A stretch of 9,249 bases of DNA from CAMLHP01 sp035707845 (GTDB lineage Bacteria > Gemmatimonadota > Gemmatimonadetes > Gemmatimonadales > GWC2-71-9), in assembly GCA_035707845.1 (NCBI GenBank), contig DASSTP010000073.1, forward strand, positions 1 through 9,249. Reading direction: 5' to 3'. A model generated the notes under the pieces. The model did no database searches. It was not told the origin of the DNA and saw only the letters and a list, made by a program, of their open reading frames with translations. Made by a program: the position numbers and the translations under genes. How positions within the stretch are numbered: position 1 is the first letter of the stretch; each line of letters begins with the position of its first letter. Positions 1-6,607 of this stretch are shown here, one piece after another.

Positions 1-1
1 G

Positions 2-280
2 TACAACACCAGCTCGGCGGTGAAGAACGCGGCCAAGCTCACCGGCCGGCTCCTCCTGATCCACTCGATGATGGATGACAACGTCCATCCCCAGAACACC
101 ATGCAGCTGCTGACGGCGCTGACTGACGCCGGCCACGACGTGGACACGCGGATCTATCCGCCGGGCCGGCACGGGGCAGCGTACAATCTCCAGAGCAGCA
201 TGCTGATCCAGCAGGTCACTGACGAATTCCTGGCCCGTCACCTGAAGTCCGGCATGGTTGCCGGTGCGGCGCTGCCCTGA
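2..280 (+). CDS. S9 family serine peptidase (prolyl oligopeptidase / DPP-IV type), C-terminal fragment
   Basis: Only the last 92 residues are in the window; the gene begins upstream, and the frame is open to the left edge, so the in-frame GTG at 20 is not the start. The visible part is the end of the alpha/beta-hydrolase domain. The block LLIHSMMDDNVHPQN matches the DPP-IV-type segment carrying the catalytic Asp (first D of the DD pair, followed by the conserved Asn). The block YPPGRHG carries the catalytic His. The nucleophilic Ser and the beta-propeller would lie upstream. Family members cleave peptides, often after proline, and are usually periplasmic or surface enzymes in bacteria. The usual Gly after the His of LLIHG is Ser here, a minor change. 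The TGA is 40 bp upstream of the M28 peptidase ATG, so the two could be co-transcribed. The family call is firm; the exact substrate is unknown. Confidence 0.9.
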   Translation, partial: YNTSSAVKNAAKLTGRLLLIHSMMDDNVHPQNTMQLLTALTDAGHDVDTRIYPPGRHGAAYNLQSSMLIQQVTDEFLARHLKSGMVAGAALP

Positions 281-307
281 CCGGGGCGCGCCGGACTCAC
301 CTTGTTC

Positions 308-313
308 GAGGAG
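308..313 (+). promoter_or_regulatory. Ribosome binding site for the M28 peptidase gene
   Basis: GAGGAG lies 7 nt before the ATG at 321. It decides the start: the frame stays open upstream to an ATG at 258, but that would put 21 residues in front of an otherwise perfect lipoprotein signal and would overlap the S9 gene. Confidence 0.7.
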
Positions 314-320
314 ACCCTTG

Positions 321-2090
321 ATGCACGCCCGTCTGCTCACGGCACTAGTCGCCGGCTCTGCCCTGCTGGGTTGCGCCGGAACGCCCGCCTCCGCTCCCGT
401 ATCCCAGCCGACGGCCGTGGCCGCCGGTCCCGATGGCGTGGTGCCGTTGCCGGAAGTCACGCTGCCGCGTACGCACAAGCCCCAGCCCACGTCCGCGGCG
501 ATCAGCGCCAAGGACCTGATGACCCGGCTGTACATCTACGCCGACGACTCGATGCAGGGCCGCGAGGCGGGCACCATCGGGAACGTCAAGGCGACCAATT
601 ACATCGCAAGTGAAATTGCCCGGCTGGGCCTCGAGCCCGCCGGCGACAACGGCACCTACTTCCAGACCGTGCCCGTCGCGAACCGCAGCCTCGATCCGGC
701 GTCGTCCTTCGCGGTCAATGGCACCGCGCTCCAGCTCTTTACGGACTGGATCCCGACCAGCGGCGGCGATGCTGCCCTCGCTTCGGTTCCCGTGATCTAT
801 GGTGGCGCGCTGAACGACTCTACCACGCTGATCAGCGCCGGGCAGGCGCAAGGCAAGCTGGTAGTGCTCACGGTGAACGGTGGACTGACGTCGCTCAACC
901 AGCTCCGTCGGCTTCCGCCGGCGCTTGAGGGGGCAGCCGGCCTGGCGGTCAATGTTCTTGATGAATATCCGCCCGCAGCGCTCAACCGGTTCAAGCAGCC
1001 GAGGATGTTCCTGAACGACAATCCGGTCGAGCGGCCGAGTGGTCAGGTCATCCTGCTGGTGAGCAATCATTCGGCGGAAGCGGCCTTCGGCAAGCCCCTG
1101 TCGGCCGTCGCTCCGGGAACCGCCGGCGCCCCGGCGCAGGTGTCCATCAAGCACCTGACCGAGCCGGTCAAGGATCCGGCGCGCAATGTGGTCGGCATCA
1201 TTCGGGGAAGCGATCCGGCACTGCGAGGCGAGTATGTCGCTGTCGGCGCGCACAATGACCACATCGGCTTCAGCAACCGGCCGGTGGACCACGACTCGAT
1301 CCGGATCTGGAACCACACGGTCCGTCCCGAGGGCGCTGACGATGGCGGCAAGCAGGCGACGCCGGAGCAGCAGGAGCGGGTGAACCGGGAGCTGGCCGCC
1401 TTCCGCGCCGCACATCCCGGCTCTCAGCGCCAGGATTCCATCAGCAACGGCGCCGACGACGACGGGTCGGGAACGGTCACCGTCCTGGAGCTGGCCCAGA
1501 AGATCGCCTCCATGAAGACCAAGCCGAAGCGCTCGATTCTCTTCGTGTGGCATGTGGGCGAGGAAAAGGGCCTCTGGGGTTCACACTACTTTACCGACCA
1601 TCCCACCGTCCCGCGCGATTCCATCGTGGCGCAGCTCAACATGGACATGGTGGGGCGGGGCGACGCGTACGACGAGACGGGCCGAACCAAGGATGGCACG
1701 CCGATCCACGGCAGCCCGAACTACCTTCAGCTGGTGGGCTCGCGGCGGCTCTCGACGGAGCTGGGCGACATGGTGGAGACGGTCAACCGCGAGGGCGGCC
1801 ACAACATGCAGCTCGACTACTCCATCGACGCCGACGGCCACCCCTCGCGCATCTACTGCCGCAGCGATCACTATGAGTATGCCCGCTACGGCATCCCGAT
1901 CGTCTTCTTCACCACCGGACTGCACTCGGATTATCACCAGGTGACCGACGAGCCCCAGTACATCGACTACGACCACATGGCTCGGGTGGCCAACTTCCTC
2001 GAGGACCTGGCGGTGCAGGTGGCCGACATGGATCACCGGCCGGTCGTCGACAAGCCGAAGCCGGACCCGAACGGCCGCTGCGTGCAATGA
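321..2090 (+). CDS. M28 family zinc aminopeptidase/carboxypeptidase-like lipoprotein
   Basis: The product has 589 residues. The N-terminus is a lipoprotein signal with lipobox LLGC (Cys18), so the mature enzyme is probably lipid-anchored in the envelope. A Pro/Ala-rich linker follows to about residue 55, then an N-terminal cap region. Residues about 150-250, with the stretch GKLVVLTVNGG, sit where PA-like inserts occur in this family. The catalytic M28 domain runs from about 288 to 565. The expected di-zinc site is complete: His311 (GAHNDH), bridging Asp380 (GADDDGSG), general base Glu414 and ligand Glu415 (GEEKG), Asp442 (NMDMVGR) and His539 (SDYHQVTD). About 60 residues separate the first His motif from the bridging Asp, more than is usual in the family. 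The enzyme likely trims peptides alongside the S9 peptidase encoded upstream. Family assignment is secure; whether it acts as an amino- or carboxypeptidase cannot be decided. Confidence 0.93.
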   Translation: MHARLLTALVAGSALLGCAGTPASAPVSQPTAVAAGPDGVVPLPEVTLPRTHKPQPTSAAISAKDLMTRLYIYADDSMQGREAGTIGNVKATNYIASEIARLGLEPAGDNGTYFQTVPVANRSLDPASSFAVNGTALQLFTDWIPTSGGDAALASVPVIYGGALNDSTTLISAGQAQGKLVVLTVNGGLTSLNQLRRLPPALEGAAGLAVNVLDEYPPAALNRFKQPRMFLNDNPVERPSGQVILLVSNHSAEAAFGKPLSAVAPGTAGAPAQVSIKHLTEPVKDPARNVVGIIRGSDPALRGEYVAVGAHNDHIGFSNRPVDHDSIRIWNHTVRPEGADDGGKQATPEQQERVNRELAAFRAAHPGSQRQDSISNGADDDGSGTVTVLELAQKIASMKTKPKRSILFVWHVGEEKGLWGSHYFTDHPTVPRDSIVAQLNMDMVGRGDAYDETGRTKDGTPIHGSPNYLQLVGSRRLSTELGDMVETVNREGGHNMQLDYSIDADGHPSRIYCRSDHYEYARYGIPIVFFTTGLHSDYHQVTDEPQYIDYDHMARVANFLEDLAVQVADMDHRPVVDKPKPDPNGRCVQ

Positions 2091-2929
2091 TCAACTGGGC
2101 GCCGCTGCATCCCCAGGTCGTCCACTTCGTCGTGGCGCTTGGCCTGGTCGGCATCGTGCTGCGGGTCATTTCCCTCACGGGGCGGGCCCCTTGGACCCGT
2201 CCCGCGGGAGCCGTGCTGCTGATCCTGGCCGCGGCCTCCAGTGTGGTCGCGGTCAGGTCGGGCACCGCCGCGCACGGGCCGGTAGAGCGGATTCCGGGCG
2301 CCCGCGAGGCGGTCGAGCATCACGAGGAGGCAGGCGAGAGAACCCGTAATCTCTTTCTCGTCGTCGGACTCCTCGAAGTAGCTGGATTGGCGCTGGCGTC
2401 GCGCGAGAAGGCGCGGCGCTGGCTGCTCGCGGCGTCGGCAGTCGCAGGAGTGGTGGCCTGCGTGGTCCTGTACGAGGCCGCCGATGAAGGTGGCAAGCTG
2501 GTGTATGCCTACGGCGGCGGGCCGGGCCTGCGCTCGGGCGACCCGGCTGACGTCCAGCGCCTGCTCGTCGCCGGGCTCTACGCCCAGGCCGTTGTCGCTC
2601 GCGACTCCGGCCGGAGCGACGAGGCGGCTCGGCTCACCGATGAGCTGGTGCGCCAGCGGCCGGGTGACCCCTCCGTGTCGCTCCTCGCCGTTCAGTCGCT
2701 GCTCCGGGACCGGCATGACCCGGCTGGGGCGCTGGCCATGCTGGATTCGCTGCCGCAGCCGGCCGGCAACAGCCGCTGGGAGCAGCAGACGGGCCTGCTC
2801 CGGAGCGAAGCACTTGTGGCTGCGGGGCAAGCCGATTCCGCCAGGGCGGTGCTCAACGAGTTGCGGAGGAAGTATCCGGAGAGCCGAGGGGTGCAGCGGG
2901 CGCGGGACGCGCTAAGCGCCAAGCACTAA
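2087..2929 (+). CDS. DUF2231-like membrane protein with C-terminal TPR-like domain
   Basis: The product has 280 residues. The start ATG overlaps the M28 stop (ATGA), implying translational coupling. The N-terminal half shows four hydrophobic helices at about residues 11-30, 40-58, 88-105 and 112-131. It has the DUF2231 hallmarks: LHPQVVHF at 7-14 in the first helix, a His/Glu-rich segment around 77-84 (VEHHEEAGE), and GGKLVYAYGGG at 135-145 after the last helix. Residues about 152-280 are soluble and Ala/Leu-rich. They show helix-turn-helix repeats of TPR character (SGRSDEAARLTDELVRQRP, then AAGQADSARAVLNELRRKYP), giving two clear and perhaps one degenerate repeat. The molecular function is unknown; His residues in the membrane part could bind haem or metal, as proposed for some DUF2231 relatives. 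The TPR part suggests a protein-binding scaffold. Coupling to the peptidase lipoprotein suggests a shared envelope role, which is an inference. Confidence 0.8.
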   Translation: MINWAPLHPQVVHFVVALGLVGIVLRVISLTGRAPWTRPAGAVLLILAAASSVVAVRSGTAAHGPVERIPGAREAVEHHEEAGERTRNLFLVVGLLEVAGLALASREKARRWLLAASAVAGVVACVVLYEAADEGGKLVYAYGGGPGLRSGDPADVQRLLVAGLYAQAVVARDSGRSDEAARLTDELVRQRPGDPSVSLLAVQSLLRDRHDPAGALAMLDSLPQPAGNSRWEQQTGLLRSEALVAAGQADSARAVLNELRRKYPESRGVQRARDALSAKH

Positions 2930-2958
2930 GCGCTCGGCGCGCCTCCTCCTGCACCCCC

Positions 2959-2984
2959 CGTGCCACCACCACGGCACGCATTTT
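2959..2984 (+). terminator. Probable rho-independent terminator after the peptidase/DUF2231 unit
   Basis: A perfect 6-bp stem, CGTGCC (2959-2964) with GGCACG (2973-2978), encloses an 8-nt ACCACCAC loop and is followed by CA and TTTT. It lies 30 bp after the TAA of the upstream gene. The stem is short and the T-run is only four bases, so termination may be weak. The T-run merges with the -35 box of the next promoter. Confidence 0.5.
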
Positions 2985-3012
2985 GACATCTCCCCGTCCT
3001 CCGCATTAGCTT
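2983..3012 (+). promoter_or_regulatory. Sigma70-type promoter for the pyrG-lpt-rpoN operon
   Basis: A consensus -35 box TTGACA (2983-2988) is followed, after 18 bp, by TAGCTT (3007-3012). The latter keeps the important A2 and T6 of the -10 box and resembles the TAnnTT form seen in some non-proteobacterial phyla. This is the only stretch in the window with an exact TTGACA in an intergenic setting, and it lies upstream of the first gene of the long operon. Transcription would be expected to start around 3018-3021, giving a leader of roughly 110 nt before pyrG. Confidence 0.6.
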
Positions 3013-3019
3013 CCGGAAC

Positions 3020-3136
3020 ATGCAATCGCATGGTCCATCGCCGGCGGGCGCCGGTCATTTTCCCATCTCATTGCCGATCGCCGCAGCGACGCTGGCCGAC
3101 GAGCCGGCGCCGGTCTCCGCCAAGAGGTGTTCATGA
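3020..3136 (+). CDS. Possible 38-codon leader ORF upstream of and overlapping pyrG
   Basis: An ATG at 3020 opens a frame of 38 codons. Its TGA (3134-3136) overlaps the pyrG ATG (3133-3135) as ATGA, the same overlap seen at most junctions of this operon. The ATG falls about 7 nt after the predicted -10 box, so the ORF would be leaderless or nearly so; there is no Shine-Dalgarno sequence. The peptide is Pro/Ala/Ser-rich, begins MQSHGPSPAG and has no recognisable domain. The distal half has mostly G/C in third positions, the proximal half less so. In GC-rich DNA an open frame of this length can easily arise by chance, so this is a weak call. If real, it could couple leader translation to pyrG expression. 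Confidence 0.25.
   Translation: MQSHGPSPAGAGHFPISLPIAAATLADEPAPVSAKRCS
3122..3127 (+). promoter_or_regulatory. Ribosome binding site for pyrG
   Basis: AAGAGG ends 5 nt before the ATG at 3133. It decides the pyrG start: the in-frame GTG at 3127 overlaps this site and has no good Shine-Dalgarno sequence of its own. Confidence 0.7.
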
Positions 3137-4797
3137 GCACAAGCGCTTCCGCGACCAAGTACATCTTCGTGACGGGTGGGGTGGTCTCCTCACTCGGCAA
3201 GGGCATCGCGGCGGCGTCGCTGGGCCGGTTGCTGGTGGAGCGCGGGCTCAGCGTGACGATGCAGAAGTTCGACCCGTACATCAACGTCGACCCCGGCACC
3301 ATGTCGCCGTTCCAGCACGGCGAGGTCTTCGTCACCGACGACGGGGCGGAGACGGACCTGGACCTGGGCCACTACGAGCGCTTCATCGACCGCTCGCTCT
3401 CCCAGCAGAACAACGTCACCACCGGCCGCATCTACCAGAACGTCATCAACAAGGAACGACGCGGGGAGTACCTTGGCTCCACGGTGCAGGTAATTCCGCA
3501 CATCACCGATGAGATCAAGTCCGCGATCCGGCGCACTGCGCCCGGCCACGACGTGGTCATCACCGAGATCGGTGGCACGGTGGGCGACATCGAGTCGCTG
3601 CCGTTCCTCGAGGCCATCCGCCAGTTCCGCCAGGAAGTCGGGCGCGACAACGCGCTCTTCATGCACCTGACACTGGTGCCGTTCATCGCGGCCGCCGGCG
3701 AAGTCAAGACCAAGCCGACCCAGCACAGCGTGCGCGAGCTGATGCAGATCGGGATCCAGCCCGACATCCTCGTCTGCCGCAGCGAGCAGGCGCTCTCCGC
3801 CGACATCCGGCGCAAGATTGCGCTCTTCTGCAATGTGGATTTCTCCTGCGTCATCGAGAGTCCCGACGTGGCGTCCATCTACGAAATCCCGCTCCGCTTT
3901 CACGACCAGCGGCTCGATGCCGTCGTCTGCGAGCGACTGCGGCTGGACACGCCGGAGCCGAACCTCGAGCCGTGGGCGGCCATGGTCGAGCGGGTCCTGC
4001 GCCCGGCGCGCGAGGTGCGCATCGCCGTGGTCGGCAAGTACACCGACCTGCATGATGCCTACAAGTCGGTGCAGGAGGCGCTCATCCACGGCGGGATCGC
4101 GCACGACGCGCGGGTTCGCATCGAGTGGGTCGCGAGCGACCGCTTCGCGGACCCGGCCGCTGCCGGCGAGGTCCTGCGCGACTTCGACGGGCTGCTGGTA
4201 CCCGGCGGGTTCGGCGAGCGAGGCGTGGAGGGGATGATCGAGGCCATCCAGTGGGCGCGGGAGCATGAGTTGCCGTTCTTTGGCATCTGCCTCGGGCTCC
4301 AGGTGGCCATCATCGAATTTGCCCGCAACGTGTGCGGCCTCGAGGACGTGAACAGCACCGAATTCGAGCCGGACTGCGAGACGCCGGTCATTGCGCTCAT
4401 GGCGTCGCAGCGGGAAGTCTCGTCCATGGGCGGGACGATGCGGCTGGGTGCCTACGCCGCGCGGCTCCGCCCCGGATCCAAGGTGGCGCAGGCCTACGGC
4501 GCCAACGAGATCAGCGAACGCCACCGGCACCGCTGGGAGGTGAGCAACGCCTACCGCGATGTCCTGGCCGAGTTCGGGCTGCGGCTCTCGGGGCAGTCGC
4601 CGGACGGCGGGCTGGTCGAGGTGATCGAGTTGCCCGACCATCCATGGTTCCTGGGCTGTCAGTTCCATCCCGAGCTCAAGTCCCGGCCCACCCGCCCGCA
4701 TCCGCTCTTCGCGGCGTTCATCGGGGCGGCGCTGGCACGACGCGCGGCACGCGGGCAGGTGCCGGGCCGGGTGGAGCTCGCGAGCACGACACCCTGA
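3133..4797 (+). CDS. pyrG: CTP synthase (glutamine hydrolysing)
   Basis: The product has 554 residues, normal for the family. PyrG makes CTP from UTP, ATP and glutamine in the cytoplasm and works as a tetramer. The N-terminal synthetase domain (about 1-270) has the nucleotide-binding loop GGVVSSLGKG at 15-24, the KFDPYINVDPGTMSPFQHGE segment and GAETDLDLGHYERF. The C-terminal class I glutamine amidotransferase domain (about 295-540) has an oxyanion-region GGFGERG, the nucleophile Cys386 in FFGICLGLQ, and His512 and Glu514 in FHPEL. All catalytic residues expected for synthesis and glutaminase activity are present. It is the first recognisable gene after the promoter at 2983. Its TGA shares bases with the lptC start (TGATG), so CTP supply is tied to LPS export. 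CTP is needed for CMP-Kdo and phospholipid precursors. The identification is certain. Confidence 0.98.
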   Translation: MSTSASATKYIFVTGGVVSSLGKGIAAASLGRLLVERGLSVTMQKFDPYINVDPGTMSPFQHGEVFVTDDGAETDLDLGHYERFIDRSLSQQNNVTTGRIYQNVINKERRGEYLGSTVQVIPHITDEIKSAIRRTAPGHDVVITEIGGTVGDIESLPFLEAIRQFRQEVGRDNALFMHLTLVPFIAAAGEVKTKPTQHSVRELMQIGIQPDILVCRSEQALSADIRRKIALFCNVDFSCVIESPDVASIYEIPLRFHDQRLDAVVCERLRLDTPEPNLEPWAAMVERVLRPAREVRIAVVGKYTDLHDAYKSVQEALIHGGIAHDARVRIEWVASDRFADPAAAGEVLRDFDGLLVPGGFGERGVEGMIEAIQWAREHELPFFGICLGLQVAIIEFARNVCGLEDVNSTEFEPDCETPVIALMASQREVSSMGGTMRLGAYAARLRPGSKVAQAYGANEISERHRHRWEVSNAYRDVLAEFGLRLSGQSPDGGLVEVIELPDHPWFLGCQFHPELKSRPTRPHPLFAAFIGAALARRAARGQVPGRVELASTTP

Positions 4798-5330
4798 TGC
4801 GCGCAGTCGCCTTGCTGCTGGGAGCCCTCGTGCTCGCCGCGTGCTCGGGCGACTCCACCACGCCCTCGGGGGCGTTCGCCGAGGCCGACAGCGCCGACAT
4901 GCGGATGCTGGGATTCGACTACAACGTTTCCCGCAACGGCATTCGCCGCAGCCGGCTGGAAGCGGACACGGCCTACTTCTACGACGCGCACCAGACCAGC
5001 CTCCTGCGGCATGTGCGCGCCACATTCTTCAGCGATGCCGGCGCGCCCAGGGCCACGCTGACCGCCGACCGGATGAACTACAATCTTCGCGACGGCTCGA
5101 TGCGCGCCGAAGGCAACGTGATGCTGGTTGGCCCCGCCGGCGAGCGGCTCACGACCTCGGTGCTGGTCTTTGACGTGAACCGCAACACGCTGTCCAGCGA
5201 CAAGCCGTTCGTGCTCCTGCGCGGCGGGGAACGATTGGAAGGATCCGGCTTTGACGCCGACGCCGATTTTTCGCGCTTCCAGGCCAGCCGGCTCCGCGGC
5301 GTCACGTCGGACACGTCACTGAGCCGGTAA
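4797..5330 (+). CDS. lptC: LPS export system periplasmic component LptC (lipoprotein form)
   Basis: The product has 177 residues, close to the usual LptC size. The start ATG at 4797 overlaps the pyrG stop; the frame is open further upstream, but only inside pyrG. The N-terminus is a short lipoprotein signal with lipobox LAAC (Cys16), so this LptC is probably lipid-anchored rather than held by a transmembrane helix as in E. coli. The rest is the LptC beta-jellyroll: an A-D-x-A-x-Y-x-Y start (residues about 50-60), LTADRMNYNLRDGSMRAEGN in the middle, and a tail RLEGSGFDADADFSRFQ typical of LptC (final strand with G-x-G-x-D-A-D). LptC takes LPS from the LptBFG transporter and passes it to LptA. 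It is followed immediately by the LptA-like gene (TAATG overlap). Sequence conservation in this family is low, but signal, length and context agree. Confidence 0.88.
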   Translation: MRAVALLLGALVLAACSGDSTTPSGAFAEADSADMRMLGFDYNVSRNGIRRSRLEADTAYFYDAHQTSLLRHVRATFFSDAGAPRATLTADRMNYNLRDGSMRAEGNVMLVGPAGERLTTSVLVFDVNRNTLSSDKPFVLLRGGERLEGSGFDADADFSRFQASRLRGVTSDTSLSR

Positions 5331-6607
5331 TGAGACAGGTTGCGCTGCTCCTGGGTCTCACGATCGCCGTGGCTGCACCAGCCAGGGCCCAGCGACCGGA
5401 GCGCTGCCGCATCCAGTTCTCCACCTCGGGCACCGGCGGCTTCGTCTCCAGTCCCGCCGGGGAGACGCGCTGGGCCAGCGGCGGCGTCCGGCTCGGCTGC
5501 ATTGGCCAGCGCGTGAGCGTCACCACCGACAGCGCCATCGTCTATCCGGGTGGCGATGTGGACTTCGTCGGCCGGGTACGATACAGTGACACGACGGTCA
5601 CGATCGCCGCCACGCGCGCCACCTTCCGCCGCGCGACGGAGACGTGGGAAGCCCGCGGCGACGTGGCCATCCGGAATCTCGAGACCGGTTCGACGGTGCG
5701 CGGTCCGGCGGTCGATTACCTCCGCGCCGCGGCCGGCGTGCGGGACAGCACCGAAGTGTATGCCACGGGTCGGCCCCGGGTTGATTACTTCGACGCCGAT
5801 TCCGCCTCCGCCGGCGAGGCGCCGCGCGAGCCCTACAAGATCGTCGCGGACCGGCTCCGGTCACGGGGGAAGTCGCTGGTCTGGGCCGGCGGGCGTGTCA
5901 CGGTGGACCGCAGCGACCTCTCGGCGCACGGCGACTCGATGCGCCTCGACACCGGCGTCCGGGATGATGGATCGCTCCTCGGGGGCAAGCCGGAGTTCCG
6001 GGGGCTCGGGGCCGACAGCTTCCTGGTGCGGGGCGCCCGGATCGATTTCTCGCTGGAACATCGCGCGGTCTCGGGCGTGCTCGCACAGGTGGACGCGCAC
6101 GTCGAGCGCAAGGACTGGAAGCTCGACGCCGATACTATTGCGCTCGCGGTGCACGATCGCGCCGTGCAGCAGATCAATGCCTGGGGCACGCAGGCCAGGG
6201 GCGCGTCCAGCCGCTACGCCCTCCGCGGCGACTCAATGGTCATCGAGACGCCGGGCGAGCAGCTCCGCAAGCTCCAGTCCTTCGGCAATGGCTGGGTGGC
6301 CGGTGCCGTGGATTCGGCGACAGGCGAACGGAGCTGGCTCGCCGGTGACACCGTTGTCGCCCTGTTCCAGCCGGCCGATTCGGCCGACACGGCGGCCACG
6401 CGGCTCTCCCGGCTCGAAGCGCACGTCGATGCGCGATCATACCAGCAGGTCGCGCCGGAGAAGCCCGGCGAGAAGACAGGGTTGTCCTATGTCCGGGCCA
6501 GCGACATCCTGATCTTCATGAAGCCCGAGGGCAGCGAGAAAGTGCAGCGGGTAGAAGCCCGAGGCGCGGTGCAGGGGGTGCAACTCGATCCGTCGGACGG
6601 CGGATGA
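5330..6607 (+). CDS. lptA: Large OstA/LptA-like periplasmic LPS transport protein
   Basis: The product has 425 residues, more than twice the usual LptA length (about 185). The N-terminus is a signal peptide with an ARA|Q cleavage site after residue 20, so the mature protein is periplasmic. The rest is rich in short beta strands with OstA-type spacing, in units of roughly 20-30 residues such as GGVRLGCIGQRVSVTTDSAI, EARGDVAIRN, YALRGDSMVIETPG and VEARGAVQGV. The C-terminal block (about 385-420: SYVRASDILIFMKPEG, then VQRVEARG) resembles the end of OstA-like domains in other phyla. It would form a jellyroll bridge for LPS between LptC and LptD. Cys26 and Cys57 are the only cysteines and could form a disulfide. 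The start overlaps the lptC stop (TAATG) and the end overlaps lptB (ATGA). It is possibly a functional LptA or an extra OstA-like protein; context favours the former. Confidence 0.8.
   Translation: MRQVALLLGLTIAVAAPARAQRPERCRIQFSTSGTGGFVSSPAGETRWASGGVRLGCIGQRVSVTTDSAIVYPGGDVDFVGRVRYSDTTVTIAATRATFRRATETWEARGDVAIRNLETGSTVRGPAVDYLRAAAGVRDSTEVYATGRPRVDYFDADSASAGEAPREPYKIVADRLRSRGKSLVWAGGRVTVDRSDLSAHGDSMRLDTGVRDDGSLLGGKPEFRGLGADSFLVRGARIDFSLEHRAVSGVLAQVDAHVERKDWKLDADTIALAVHDRAVQQINAWGTQARGASSRYALRGDSMVIETPGEQLRKLQSFGNGWVAGAVDSATGERSWLAGDTVVALFQPADSADTAATRLSRLEAHVDARSYQQVAPEKPGEKTGLSYVRASDILIFMKPEGSEKVQRVEARGAVQGVQLDPSDGG

Noticed and set aside
258..320. An upstream ATG at 258 that would lengthen the M28 protein by 21 residues.
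   Set aside because: It would overlap the S9 gene, lacks a good ribosome binding site and would bury the lipoprotein signal that starts at 321.
345..1553. A 402-codon minus-strand frame opposite the M28 peptidase.
   Set aside because: The + strand M28 frame has a signal, all zinc ligands and a ribosome binding site; the minus frame has none of these.
2912..2933. Direct repeat CTAAGCGC (2912-2919 and 2926-2933) at the end of the DUF2231/TPR gene.
   Set aside because: It is a short two-copy repeat across a stop codon with no flanking element; there is no sign of a mobile element or attachment site.
2972..2987. A near match to a sigma-54 promoter (CGGCACG, 4 nt, TTGAC) just upstream of the operon containing rpoN.
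   Set aside because: The -24 GG is present, but the invariant C of the -12 GC is A. The GGCACG half is fully explained as the terminator stem and TTGACA as a -35 box. An overlapping sigma-54 site would need experimental evidence.
3030..3512. A 160-codon + strand frame starting in the pyrG leader and running into pyrG.
   Set aside because: It overlaps the conserved start of pyrG in another frame, is Arg/His-rich and has no domain or ribosome binding site.
3190..5025. A 611-codon open frame on the minus strand opposite pyrG and lptC.
   Set aside because: It is a mirror of GC-rich coding sequence. The + strand carries pyrG with all catalytic motifs, and the minus translation is Arg/Ala/Leu-rich with no recognisable domain.
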